Assembly (NCBI GenBank): GCA_009789175.1
Contig: CP046866.1
Location: 2,604,001 to 2,668,000 of the forward strand
DNA from: Salinibaculum litoreum
GTDB taxonomy: Archaea; Halobacteriota; Halobacteria; Halobacteriales; Haloarculaceae
Length of the DNA: 64,000 nt
Reading direction: 5' to 3'
Positions within the stretch are counted from its first letter, which is position 1; each line of letters begins with the position of its first letter. A program made the translations under genes and the position numbers. Positions 16,683 through 25,589 of this stretch are shown in pieces. Below the pieces are notes generated by a model. The model worked only from the letters and a program-made list of their open reading frames with translations, ran no database searches and was not told the origin of the DNA.

Positions 16683-18143
16683 ATGGGACTGCGTGGGATG
16701 GTTCGTCGGATACTCGACCGGTTTCCCTCGGTACTCGCCCGTCTCGGGCTGGTCGAGCGCGCGAAAGCGACGGAGGCGTTCGACCTCGCAGTGCCGGTGA
16801 TGGTCACCGGCGGGCTGCGGGTCCTGTTGCGGATGGCCGACTTCCTCTTTGTCGGCATCGCACTCGGCGACGCCGCAATCGCGGGACTCGAACTGGGCTT
16901 TCAGTACTACTTCATCGGCTTCGGGCTGTCACTGGCGCTGACCTCGGGGACGATTAGCGTCGTCTCCCGGTTGCAAGGTGCCGGCAAGCGCGGACGGGCC
17001 GACCTCGCGGTCAAACAATCGCTGTGGCTCTCGCTTGCAGTTGCGGTCCCCCTGACCGTCGTCTCGTGGGTGTACGCGGAGCCGCTGGTGGCGGTACTGA
17101 CCAGCGACCCGGCGGTGGTCGACTACGGCGCGGCCTACCTGCAGGTGGTGATGCTCTCGCTCGTCTTTCGGTTCTGGAGCATGGTCGCCGCGCGGGCGCT
17201 GGCGGGGAGTGCCGATACGAAGACACCGATGTACGTCCGGCTGTTGACTCTGCCGACAAACGTCGTCCTGAACGCGGTACTCGTCCTCGGGCTCGGCCCC
17301 GCACCGGCTCTTGGGGTCGTCGGTGCGGCACTGGGGACGGCCGTCGCCAACACGCTCGCGGCGGGAGTCTTCTTCGCGTTGCTGGCCTCCGGGCGCTACG
17401 CCATCTCGCTGCCCCTGAGGGGCAGGCAACTCGATGTCGGCCTCCTGCAGGAAATCGTCAGGGTAGCGACGCCGCTTGGCGGGATGCGGCTACTGCAGTC
17501 GACCGCGCGGTTCCCGTTTCTGTTCATCCTCGGCGTGCTCGGGACGCCGACGCTTGCGGCGTATGCCATCGGTCGGCGGGTGATGTTGCTGGCGCTGATG
17601 CCGGCGTGGGGCTACGCGACAGCAGCGAGTACGCTCGTCGGGCAGTCACTTGGCGCGGGCGAGGACGACGACGCCAGCGACTACGGCTGGCAGACGCTGC
17701 GCATCGGGCTGGTGACCCAGTTGCTGGTAGCGGCCGCCCTCGTGGTGGCAGCCCGGCCTATCGCGACCGCCTTCGGAACCGAGTACGTCGGGCTTACCGT
17801 CGACTTTATCCGCGTGTTCGGGCTGGCGACGGCCGGGTTCTCCGTCTCGCGGACGATGCGGGGCAGCCTGCGCGGGGCCGGCGACACCCGCTGGCCGCTG
17901 TATGGCACCTTCCTCGGTTCCTACGTCGTCCGCATCCCGCTTGCGGCACTGGCGCTTCCGACGGCGTTCACCGTCAGCGTCGCCGGCGTCGCGGTCTCGC
18001 CCGGCCTCGGTCTGGGGACGCTGGCGATCTTCCTGGCCATCGTCGGGGACTTCTATACGAAGGCTGCAGTCAACACTGGGCGGTTCTACACGGGCCGGTG
18101 GAAAGTGGTGGCACAGCGGGCAGCCGTCGGCGCGGACGACTGA
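16683..18143 (+). CDS. MATE family efflux transporter
   Basis: A 486-residue polytopic membrane protein with about 12 hydrophobic segments in two similar halves, the MatE layout. MVTGGLRVLLRMADFLFVGIALG in the first half and TPLGGMRLLQSTARFPFLFILGVLG in the second are the paired TM1/TM7-type segments. MATE carriers export cationic drugs or metabolites using Na+ or H+ gradients. Substrate unknown. ATG 16,683 gives a short cytoplasmic amphipathic leader. It ends 81 bp before the convergent CBS gene. Confidence 0.88.
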   Translation: MGLRGMVRRILDRFPSVLARLGLVERAKATEAFDLAVPVMVTGGLRVLLRMADFLFVGIALGDAAIAGLELGFQYYFIGFGLSLALTSGTISVVSRLQGAGKRGRADLAVKQSLWLSLAVAVPLTVVSWVYAEPLVAVLTSDPAVVDYGAAYLQVVMLSLVFRFWSMVAARALAGSADTKTPMYVRLLTLPTNVVLNAVLVLGLGPAPALGVVGAALGTAVANTLAAGVFFALLASGRYAISLPLRGRQLDVGLLQEIVRVATPLGGMRLLQSTARFPFLFILGVLGTPTLAAYAIGRRVMLLALMPAWGYATAASTLVGQSLGAGEDDDASDYGWQTLRIGLVTQLLVAAALVVAARPIATAFGTEYVGLTVDFIRVFGLATAGFSVSRTMRGSLRGAGDTRWPLYGTFLGSYVVRIPLAALALPTAFTVSVAGVAVSPGLGLGTLAIFLAIVGDFYTKAAVNTGRFYTGRWKVVAQRAAVGADD

Positions 18144-18224
18144 TACTGTTGGTTATACCTTCGTGAAGATATTCGGCACACCGGAGTGTCGGAATCCTTC
18201 AGGGGACGATAGCCGACAGTCTGA

Positions 18225-18659
18225 CTACTCGAACTCGCCTTCCCGCACGTCGCGCTCGGTCTGGGTGGCCATCTTGATGCGGTTACGCGGGAAGAAGTGT
18301 GCGAGGTCGGTCGTCGTGACGATGCCGACGGGTTCGCCGTCCTCGGTGACGGGCAGTTTCTTGACGCCGTTGTGTCCCATGCGTTCACCGGCGACCCGAA
18401 CCGCCTCGTGGGGTCGGATGGTGACGACCGGTTCGGACATGACATCACTGACGACGGTCGATTCAAGATCGAGCCCCTCGCCGACTGCACGCACGATATC
18501 AGTTTCTGTGAGAATTCCCTCGACGATGTCGTCGCCGACAATCAGTGAGCCGATGTGCTCGTCTGCGAGCGTGCCGGCCGCTTCCGCAATCGTGGTGTCC
18601 TGTGTGACGCTGACGATTGGGCTGCTCATAATGTCGCTGACTGGCGTTTCCTTTGACAT
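18225..18659 (-). CDS. two-CBS-domain protein
   Basis: A 144-residue protein consisting only of a CBS pair (Bateman module): VSDIMSSPIVSVTQDTTIAEAAGTLADEHIGSL (~7-40) and VSDVMSEPVVTIRPHEAVRVAGERMGHNGVKKLPV (~70-105), each with the GIVT/D end. Such stand-alone modules bind adenosine nucleotides and act as regulatory sensors. The target is unknown. Confidence 0.88.
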   Translation of the reverse strand: MSKETPVSDIMSSPIVSVTQDTTIAEAAGTLADEHIGSLIVGDDIVEGILTETDIVRAVGEGLDLESTVVSDVMSEPVVTIRPHEAVRVAGERMGHNGVKKLPVTEDGEPVGIVTTTDLAHFFPRNRIKMATQTERDVREGEFE

Positions 18660-18752
18660 GCTCGTAAGGGTACAAGGGACAGGTCTTAACTTTAGTCCCT
18701 AAGACTGCAGGAAATCTGTGCCTTTTTATCCGTGCTAGTGGAATGGGTACAC

Positions 18753-18842
18753 ATGAACACTCCAACGAAAGTCGTCATCGGCACCATCGTCGTCTCGGCG
18801 CTGCTGGTGTTCCTGCTGGTCGGTAACCTCTGGCTGGCCTGA
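18753..18842 (+). CDS. 29-residue single-pass membrane peptide
   Basis: An ATG-started frame of 29 codons: MNTPTKVVIGTIVVSALLVF, then LLVGNLWLA. One hydrophobic helix fills residues 7-29. A TATA-like CTTTTTATC at ~18,722-18,730 lies 25-27 bp before the ATG, giving a leaderless message. Its TGA overlaps the ATG of the next gene by one base (TGATG), the arrangement of translationally coupled haloarchaeal genes. I see no known function. Confidence 0.6.
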   Translation: MNTPTKVVIGTIVVSALLVFLLVGNLWLA

Positions 18843-19627
18843 TGTTCAGCGAGCGCGCGCTCTCGGAGCAACTCCTGGCGGTCAGAGACGACCACGCTCC
18901 TGGCGCGCTCGTCTTCGACTGCGAGCGCGACTTCGAGTCGCTCCCGCCAGCACAGGCTGAGGAACTCGGCCTCGCTGTCGACGCCATCGACCCGGTGAGC
19001 GCACCGGCCAGTTGGGTCCCGTCGACTGCCCCTGAGTTGCTCACTCGATTTGCCAGCGAGGAGTTCACCATCGGGATGCCCGGCGACGGTGGCGTCGTCT
19101 GGACCCGTCAGACTGACCCGCCGGTCATTCTCGTGAAACCACGGCTGGAGGGGTCACCCGAGGCGTTCGTCGACTTTCTCATCGCCGAGGCGCTCGTCGA
19201 GGCGGGGCTCGGCGAGCCCGAACACTTCCTTCCCTTTTTCGCTGAGCAATATTCCGACTTCCACGAGGCCGCAAGCGACACCCTCGACCCGGCAGGCATC
19301 TACCAGGTCGCCTCGGCGTGTTACGACGCCTACCTCGGCTTGCAGACACGCGACAGTTTCGCTGACTGGGAGGAGAGTCACCCCGACCTCTTCGCGGCGT
19401 GGCTGGATGCCGGCGAGCGACTGGAGCCCCGCCTGTCGGGGCTGAGCGACGCCGTCGCTCGCGGGGAGACCGACTTCGGCGACGCCGCCGAACTGGCCTG
19501 CAGCGCCATCAAGCACGCTGCCGACATCCCCACGCCCTTCGACGCGCTCGACGCCGACGCGTACCGTGACCACGGCTCGGACTACGCCGTCGAGTGGGCC
19601 GAACGCACCTTCGACGCGCTGGCCTGA
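18842..19627 (+). CDS. conserved haloarchaeal protein of unknown function
   Basis: A 261-residue acidic soluble protein with no recognised domain. It begins MFSERALSEQLLAVRDDHAPGA and includes PPVILVKPRLEGSPEAFVDF and a helical second half. Start codon overlap with the 29-residue membrane peptide implies coupled translation and perhaps joint function. It ends 132 bp before the convergent orc gene; that spacer contains an AT-rich patch (TGTATTAATTCGC) but no ORB element. Confidence 0.65.
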   Translation: MFSERALSEQLLAVRDDHAPGALVFDCERDFESLPPAQAEELGLAVDAIDPVSAPASWVPSTAPELLTRFASEEFTIGMPGDGGVVWTRQTDPPVILVKPRLEGSPEAFVDFLIAEALVEAGLGEPEHFLPFFAEQYSDFHEAASDTLDPAGIYQVASACYDAYLGLQTRDSFADWEESHPDLFAAWLDAGERLEPRLSGLSDAVARGETDFGDAAELACSAIKHAADIPTPFDALDADAYRDHGSDYAVEWAERTFDALA

Positions 19628-19759
19628 GCCGTCTACTGCGCCACGGAGCGTCGCCGGTTCCGGGGCTGGTGTTTCCACTGTATTAATTCGCAAACGGAGC
19701 AATGACAGCCGAGATAGTCCGCAGTCGAAGAGTGACAGAGACCAGCCCCGTCAGCCGGG

Positions 19760-20887
19760 TTACAGCCGGTCGAGGACGGCGTCGGCATCGTAGTTGAGTG
19801 TGAGTTCCCGCGAGCGGCCACGGCCGTCCACGTCGGTGTAGGTGGCCTCGATGATGCCGAGCTGGTCGAGTTTGTTGATTATCTCGGAGTAGCGGGTGTA
19901 CCCGAGGTCGGTGTGGTCGTTGAAGGCGTCGTAGATATCGCCGGCGCGTTCACCGTCATGTTCGGCGATGACCTCCACGAGTGCGGTCTCGGAGTCGGAG
20001 AGTTCCTGCAAGCGCCGCGAGAGATGGACGTATTTGGATTTGTCGTAGGCGTCCTCGACATCCTCGAACTCGACGGTTCGAGAGGCCCGCATCTCGGCGT
20101 TGAGCCCTGCTCGCCGGAGCAGGTCGATACCGACTCGTAAGTCGCCACCCTGCTCGGCGGTCAACGCCGCAACGCGGTCCAGCACCGGCGGGTCGATGAC
20201 ATCGTCGTGAAAGCCGCGGTCGGCCCGTTCGCCGAGGATTTCGGCAATCTGGGCCTCGTCGTAGTTGGGGAAATACACCTCCTCGGGGCGGAACACCGAC
20301 TGGACGCGCCCGTCCAGTTCCTCGATCATATCCAGATCGAGGTCCGAAGAGATGACGATGACGCCGATTTTCGCTCCGCCTTGCTCCTCGTGAGCGCGCA
20401 ACAGCGAGTACAGCGTATCCGACGCCTCGGACTCGTAGAACAGGTAGTTCACGTCGTCAAGTGCCACGACAAGCACCTCGTCGTCCTCGACGAGGCGGTC
20501 GGTCACCTGCGAGAACAGCTTCTTGAAGGAGATACCCGACGAGGGGGGTTCGTAATCGAAGACGCCCTGAAACAGCCGCGAGAACACCGAGTACCGGGTG
20601 GAGTTGACCTGGCAGTTGACCCGGACCGCCTGTACGTCGGTCTGGGCGTGGAGTTCGTCGAACAGAATCTGGACGGCCGTGGTCTTCCCGGTCCCGGGCG
20701 GCCCCTGTGCCATCACGTTCAGCGGCCGCGACCCCCGCACCGCGGGCCGGAGAGCGTATTTCAGGCTCTCCATCTGCGTCTCGCGGTGAAGAAACGCCTC
20801 GGGAACGTAGTCAATCTCGAAGACGTGTTCGTCCCTGAACACGGACTCGTCCCACGACAGCATCCCCTCGTCGGGGTCGTCCGTCAT
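19760..20887 (-). CDS. Orc1/Cdc6 family protein (paralogue, not origin-linked here)
   Basis: A 375-residue AAA+ protein of the archaeal Orc1/Cdc6 family. Walker A GPPGTGKTT is at ~62-70, Walker B VVALDDVNYLF at ~145, sensor-1 IGVIVISSDLD at ~178, and a C-terminal winged helix occupies ~295-375. Haloarchaea carry many paralogues, of which only some sit at active origins. I find no ORB-like element on either side, so a regulatory or auxiliary role is as likely as origin licensing. ATG 20,887 is preferred; GTG 20,896 adds three residues. Confidence 0.9.
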   Translation of the reverse strand: MTDDPDEGMLSWDESVFRDEHVFEIDYVPEAFLHRETQMESLKYALRPAVRGSRPLNVMAQGPPGTGKTTAVQILFDELHAQTDVQAVRVNCQVNSTRYSVFSRLFQGVFDYEPPSSGISFKKLFSQVTDRLVEDDEVLVVALDDVNYLFYESEASDTLYSLLRAHEEQGGAKIGVIVISSDLDLDMIEELDGRVQSVFRPEEVYFPNYDEAQIAEILGERADRGFHDDVIDPPVLDRVAALTAEQGGDLRVGIDLLRRAGLNAEMRASRTVEFEDVEDAYDKSKYVHLSRRLQELSDSETALVEVIAEHDGERAGDIYDAFNDHTDLGYTRYSEIINKLDQLGIIEATYTDVDGRGRSRELTLNYDADAVLDRL

Positions 20888-21046
20888 TACTTTCACCGAG
20901 CCGTCGCCGCCACTTAATGGTGTTGGGGCCGCCAGTTCCTGCCCGAGAGCGGCCAGACCCGCGTTTCAACTCGGCGGCAAACGAGCATGGTATCGCCAAG
21001 AGGCACCACCGAGAGGGGGACAGCAGCGTCCTGTGGACACGGAAAC

Positions 21047-23086
21047 TCAGTCGAATTTCTCCAGCAGGTCGGCGTAAAACGTACTCTCCTCGTCGTCAGC
21101 CAGTTTCTCGACGATAAGCTCCGGCGTCGAGCGGGCCAGCCGTCCTTTGACCGGTGTCCGGTCGACGACCAGCTCGCCGTCTTCCAGCCCCTCGGCTTCG
21201 ATGCCGTCGACGGTAATCGTCGTCTCGGCGGCCTCGCGTATCTCGCGGGCGAGGTGTGAGACGAACACGGCGGTCGCGTTGCGCTCGGCGAGGGCTTCGA
21301 GAATCCCGGCCATGATGTTCGCACTCGCACCCGGTTCGGTGATGCTTTCGAGTTCGTCGACCAGCACCAGCACGGGACGGCCCTCGGTGTCGTCGCTCGC
21401 GGTGTCACCGTTGGTATCTGCGGTCGACCCGCGTTCGACCTCGGTCACGAGGTCGCCAAACTCCCGCAGCGTCGACTCGAAGGCACCGGCATCCAGCGTC
21501 CCCTGGGTCTTGGCGTGGTAGTGTAACTCGCCGATGCGTGCGAGACGAGCGTGATCGGCCGGGACCGGCAGCCCCATGTGTGCAAGCGTCACCACGAGCG
21601 CCACCAGGTCGAGCGTCGACGTCTTCCCACCGCTGTTGACCCCCGACAGCAGCGCCACGCCCTCAACGCCGTAGTCGATGGGCTCGACAGCCTCGAAGGG
21701 CACGTCCAGCAGTGGCGACTTCCCACCCTCGATGACGAAGCCAGTACCATCCCCGGAGTCGGAGAACTCGGGCATCGTACAGTCGAAATCGTCGGCGAAG
21801 CGGGCAATCGCCAGTTCGAGGTCGTACGCCAGTGCGGCGTCGACCAGGTCGGTCGCCGGGCCGCGCAAATCCGCGAGGTCACGCGCCAGCGAGCGCTTCC
21901 GGCGGGCGGCCCGGCGGTCCCGGGCGGTCGTGAGTTCCTCCCGCAGTCGGCTGACGACGCCCTCGTCGTGTTCGACGGGGTATGTCGGGTCGTCGCCGAA
22001 GGCACGCCGGGCGATGGACTCGGTATCGTGGAGCGCCAGGGCGTCGACGAGGTGGTCACGCGCCGCCTCGACGGCCGCGGCGTACTCGTCGGCCAGTTCG
22101 CGGTCGAGCAGGGAATCGACACCAGCACCACGCTCGACGAGCGAGAGCAGGTCAGTCCCCTCGATTGTCACGTCCTGCTGTTCGATTGCCTCCCGGAGGT
22201 GGTCGTTGGCGACCGATTCCGCCGTCGAAACAGCAGCATCGAGGTCGTCGACGGCGGTGTGCAGCCGCCGTAGTTCCTCGTCGCCCCGAACCGAGCCGTC
22301 CTCGTCCAGCTCCGAGAGTGCATCCTCCAGAGCGTCGAGGTCACACGGCGCGTCCAGTCCGGCCTCGCGGTGGACCGCAACGGCGGCCTTGATGGTGTCA
22401 CGGTTCGCCGCGAAAAACGCCAATACGCGCTCGGGGACCACCTCGGCGGGGTCGGAGAGAGCGTCGGGTTCGACACGAACGTCGCCCTCCACGTCCACGC
22501 CGGCGAAGGCCTCGTCCAGCGCGACGACGGTGGCGTACCCGCGGGCGAGTTCCGCGAGTTGCTTGGTGTCGTCGATGACCTCGACGCTGACCTCGGGGAT
22601 AGCCTCGCGGGCCTCGGCGTAGGTCTCGGCGTCCTGTGTGGCAAGACAGCGGTCCCGGACCCGCACGTCGCTCGGTTCGGAGAGGGGTTCGACGCCGGAT
22701 AAGGCTTCGACGACGGCCTCGTCCGGGTCGTGGTCGAGTGCGGCCGCGGTTAGCTCGCGGACCTCCTCGATACGGGAGGCGACGCCGCTTGGATACAGCG
22801 TCTCCAGGCGCTTGGCGGCGTAATCGGTGACGGTGCGGTCCTGGACCAGCCCGAGGGCCTGTTCGTGAATCTCGCGAGCGCGTGGGGTCGCTGCGAACCC
22901 TCCGGGGTCGTCGTGGGCGGCCCGAATCGCCCCGCGTGCGATGCGGGCGGCCCGTCCCTCGCTGATGCCCGGTGCGCGCGCGAGCGTCGCCACGTCACCC
23001 GCTTCCAGCGCACGCTCGGGGTCTTCGAGTTCCCGCAACGCGTCGGCCGTCTTCGCGCCGACGCCGGGTATCGACTCCAGTTCCAT
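21047..23086 (-). CDS. MutS-related ATPase with N-terminal helix-hairpin-helix
   Basis: A 679-residue protein. Residues 1-60 hold two HhH motifs (MELESIPGVGAKTADALREL and LARAPGISEGRAARIARGAI), a long helical clamp-like region fills ~80-460, and the MutS-type ABC ATPase follows: Walker A LLSGVNSGGKTSTLDL at ~500 and Walker B VLVLVDELESITEPG at ~575. There is no mismatch-recognition domain, so it belongs with the archaeal MutS5/MutS2-like group rather than MutS1. A branched-DNA role is plausible but unproven. It starts 84 bp from the divergent phosphoesterase. Confidence 0.85.
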   Translation of the reverse strand: MELESIPGVGAKTADALRELEDPERALEAGDVATLARAPGISEGRAARIARGAIRAAHDDPGGFAATPRAREIHEQALGLVQDRTVTDYAAKRLETLYPSGVASRIEEVRELTAAALDHDPDEAVVEALSGVEPLSEPSDVRVRDRCLATQDAETYAEAREAIPEVSVEVIDDTKQLAELARGYATVVALDEAFAGVDVEGDVRVEPDALSDPAEVVPERVLAFFAANRDTIKAAVAVHREAGLDAPCDLDALEDALSELDEDGSVRGDEELRRLHTAVDDLDAAVSTAESVANDHLREAIEQQDVTIEGTDLLSLVERGAGVDSLLDRELADEYAAAVEAARDHLVDALALHDTESIARRAFGDDPTYPVEHDEGVVSRLREELTTARDRRAARRKRSLARDLADLRGPATDLVDAALAYDLELAIARFADDFDCTMPEFSDSGDGTGFVIEGGKSPLLDVPFEAVEPIDYGVEGVALLSGVNSGGKTSTLDLVALVVTLAHMGLPVPADHARLARIGELHYHAKTQGTLDAGAFESTLREFGDLVTEVERGSTADTNGDTASDDTEGRPVLVLVDELESITEPGASANIMAGILEALAERNATAVFVSHLAREIREAAETTITVDGIEAEGLEDGELVVDRTPVKGRLARSTPELIVEKLADDEESTFYADLLEKFD

Positions 23087-23170
23087 CTAGGCCTACGTTC
23101 GGGGGGGAGAGCAAAAACCCAGCGAGGTGTCGACAGGATGACTAAGGGCCCCGCGAGCGTAGCCTCGCCC

Positions 23171-23830
23171 ATGCGCGTTGGCCTCCTTTCTGACATCCAC
23201 GGCAACAAGGTCGCACTGGACGCCGTCCGCGAGGACATGCCCGCCGTCGATGCCCTCGTGTGTGCCGGTGATATCGTCGGCTACAACCCCTGGCCCGCAG
23301 ACTGCGTCGGCTGGGTCAGGGAGAACGCGGTACCGACAGTGATGGGCAACCACGACCGGGCCGTCGCCGGCGGCGACAGTTTCCGGTTCAACAGCCAGGC
23401 TGGCGCTGGCGTCCGCTATGCACGCGAACAGCTTTCCGAGGCTGACATCGAGTGGCTGGCCGGCCTCCCAGACCAGCGCCGGCTACTGGACGGCCGTCTC
23501 AAAGTCGTCCACGGCCACCCCGACGACCCGGACCGGTACACCTTCCCCGAGGATTTCACAGCCGACCTGCTCGGCGAGGTGGACGTACTCGTGCTCGGCC
23601 ACACCCACCTCCAGCACCACGAGAGATTCGAGGAGGGTATCGTCGTCAACCCCGGCAGCGTCGGGCAGCCACGCGACGGCGACCCACGAGCGGCCTACGC
23701 GGTACTCGACGTGGACGAGTCGACTGTCGAACAACGCCGCGTCGAGTACGACATCGAGGCAGTTATCGAAGCCATCGAAGAGACCGACCTGCCGGGCGAA
23801 ATCGGGCGGCGATTGCAGCAGGGTCGTTAA
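23171..23830 (+). CDS. metallophosphoesterase (YfcE/MJ0936-like)
   Basis: A 219-residue calcineurin-like phosphoesterase. Metal ligands are visible in order: SDIHGN (7-12), GDIVGY (~40), GNHDRA (~60), GHPDD (~110) and GHTHLQ (~142). Family members hydrolyse phosphodiesters; the substrate is unknown. ATG 23,171 is the first methionine before the metal motif. It ends 13 bp from the convergent aspartate kinase. Confidence 0.88.
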   Translation: MRVGLLSDIHGNKVALDAVREDMPAVDALVCAGDIVGYNPWPADCVGWVRENAVPTVMGNHDRAVAGGDSFRFNSQAGAGVRYAREQLSEADIEWLAGLPDQRRLLDGRLKVVHGHPDDPDRYTFPEDFTADLLGEVDVLVLGHTHLQHHERFEEGIVVNPGSVGQPRDGDPRAAYAVLDVDESTVEQRRVEYDIEAVIEAIEETDLPGEIGRRLQQGR

Positions 23831-23843
23831 CGCGCTGTGGCAG

Positions 23844-25025
23844 TTAGATAGCCTCTCGAATCAGCTCTAGGGCCTGCTCGCGGTCGTCCCAGGAGACGAA
23901 AAGCGAGACGGAAGTCGCACTGGTGACGACATCGTGGAGGTAGATGTGTTCCTCGGCGAGGGGGTCGATGATGCGTTTGACCGCAGCCTGCTGACTCTCT
24001 AGTTCGCCCCCGGCAATCCGGATGACCGCGATGTCCTCTTCCTCGGTCACGCTCGAGAGGGTGTCGTTGTCGACAACCTCGTCGTGCAAGACGAGTTCGG
24101 CCTGCTCGGCGTACTCTTTTTCGACATAGAAGGAGATAGAGTCCATCCCGCTCGAAACCGTCTGGACGTTGATGCCTTCGTCGGCAAGAGACTGTGAGAG
24201 CGTCGCGAGAACGCCCGGTTCGTTCCGGATGGCACGGCCGGCGGCGGTCAGACAGACCACTTCCCGGTCGTGAAGGGAGATGAGGTTCTCGAACTCGCCT
24301 TCGATGGACGTACCGCCGGTGAGCAGGTCGCCGTGCTGGTAGTGGACGACCCGGACCGAGAGGTCATCAGTTTTGTACCGCAGTGCGGACGGTGCGACCA
24401 CTTCAGCGCCGCGGAACGAGAGGTTCCGGAGTTCGTCGACGGTAATCTTCCCGACGTTGCGCGCACCCTCGACGACGTTCGGATCGCCGGTCATGACGCC
24501 CTCGACGTCGGTGACGATGACGACCTCGTCGGCGTCCATGTAGTTGCCCAGCATGACAGCGGTCGTGTCGCTGCCACCCCGGCCAAGCGTCGTGATGGTT
24601 CCGTCGTGGTCCTGCGCGAGAAAGCCCGTGAGGACCGGCACTTTCCCCTTGGACATCTCCTCGGCACACTGCTGTGCGCGGGTAGTGGTCTCGTCGACAT
24701 CGACCTCGCCGTACTCATCAGTGATAATTGGCCACTCCGGCCGGCCGGGTTCGAGGAACTCCGCGTCGATACCCTCGGCTTCGAGGGCACCTTTGAGCAT
24801 GCGGACGGACGTACGCTCGCCCATCGAGACGATTTCGGCGCGGTCTTCCTCGCTGGCGTCGAATTTCATCTCGTCGAGGAGGTAGTCCGTGGTCGGGCCC
24901 ATCGCCGAGACGACGACGGCGACCTCGTGGCCGGCCTCGACGGCTGCGGTGATAGACTCCGCTGCCCGTGCGACCCGTTCACCGCTGCCGACGCTGGTCC
25001 CGCCGAATTTGGCTACGATGCGCAT
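23844..25025 (-). CDS. lysC: aspartate kinase
   Basis: A 393-residue enzyme that phosphorylates aspartate, the first step toward threonine, methionine and lysine. The signature VAKFGGTSVGSGER is at residues 4-17, GFLAQDHDGTITTLGRGGSDTTA near 170, and two ACT domains occupy the C-terminal third (VLATLSQSLADEGINVQTV and VKRIIDPLAEEHIYLHDV). Those ACT domains normally bind end-product amino acids. ATG 25,025 begins at the family's N-terminal strand; the longer upstream frame is not coding. Threonine synthase lies at 47.1 kb. Confidence 0.93.
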   Translation of the reverse strand: MRIVAKFGGTSVGSGERVARAAESITAAVEAGHEVAVVVSAMGPTTDYLLDEMKFDASEEDRAEIVSMGERTSVRMLKGALEAEGIDAEFLEPGRPEWPIITDEYGEVDVDETTTRAQQCAEEMSKGKVPVLTGFLAQDHDGTITTLGRGGSDTTAVMLGNYMDADEVVIVTDVEGVMTGDPNVVEGARNVGKITVDELRNLSFRGAEVVAPSALRYKTDDLSVRVVHYQHGDLLTGGTSIEGEFENLISLHDREVVCLTAAGRAIRNEPGVLATLSQSLADEGINVQTVSSGMDSISFYVEKEYAEQAELVLHDEVVDNDTLSSVTEEEDIAVIRIAGGELESQQAAVKRIIDPLAEEHIYLHDVVTSATSVSLFVSWDDREQALELIREAI

Positions 25026-25139
25026 AGCATCACCCGTCGTGTGCGGTCGTGACTCATTAGGCCCGGGTTTGTCGTCACTGTGGATAACTGTGTTCATCTC
25101 TGCCCCGAGTTTAACTGCCGGCACGCCCAACGGCTGTCT

Positions 25140-25520
25140 ATGGACATACGCGAGGCTGTCGAGGCCGACGCCGGCCGACTCGCAGCCCTGACCGACGCCC
25201 CACGTGACGTAATGCGGAACCTCGTCCACGACCGGACGGTCCGCGTCGCAGAGACCGACGACGAAATCGTCGGCTTCGTCAGCTACGACGCCCGCGAGCA
25301 GACCGTTCACGTAACCCAACTGGAAGGCGATACCGACACCTTCCAGCGCCTGCTGGCCGAACCGGTCGGGTTCGCCGAGGCGGAGGGCATGGCCGTCGAA
25401 CTACTCGCGCCCGACGACGAGGAACACGTACAGGCAGCGGCCCGCGAGGCCGGCTTCGAGAACGTCGGTTCTGGCCCTCGATTCGAGGGGAAATCGACCA
25501 CTCGATACCGGCAGGAGTGA
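25140..25520 (+). CDS. GNAT-like acetyltransferase domain protein
   Basis: A 126-residue protein with the layout of a small GNAT fold: MDIREAVEADAGRLAAL (beta1-alpha1), ETDDEIVGFVSYDAREQTVHVTQLEG (beta2-beta4) and VELLAPDDEEHVQAAAREAGFENVG (beta5-alpha4). The usual acetyl-CoA loop (R/QxxGxG/A) is not clear, so activity is uncertain. It is divergent from aspartate kinase; 69 bp follow before the transducer. Confidence 0.65.
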   Translation: MDIREAVEADAGRLAALTDAPRDVMRNLVHDRTVRVAETDDEIVGFVSYDAREQTVHVTQLEGDTDTFQRLLAEPVGFAEAEGMAVELLAPDDEEHVQAAAREAGFENVGSGPRFEGKSTTRYRQE

Positions 25521-25525
25521 TTTTT

Positions 25526-25537
25526 CAAACTATAATA
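25526..25537 (+). promoter_or_regulatory. TATA-like box before the transducer
   Basis: AAACTATAATAA follows a short T run just after the GNAT stop and lies ~58 bp before the ATG at 25,590, so the message would have a leader of about 30 nt. The AAACTATAAT core is identical to the sensor promoter near 620. Confidence 0.45.
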
Positions 25538-25589
25538 ACGGGTGCTGGCGTTTAAGAAGGGGGACAGTAGACTGACAAACAGACTAACC

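Noticed and set aside
19628-21046. Second replication origin at the orc1/cdc6 paralogue
   Set aside because: The flanks have no ORB dyad with an AAGGGG string and no extended AT-rich core; GTTTCCACTG near 19,670 is too short a match.
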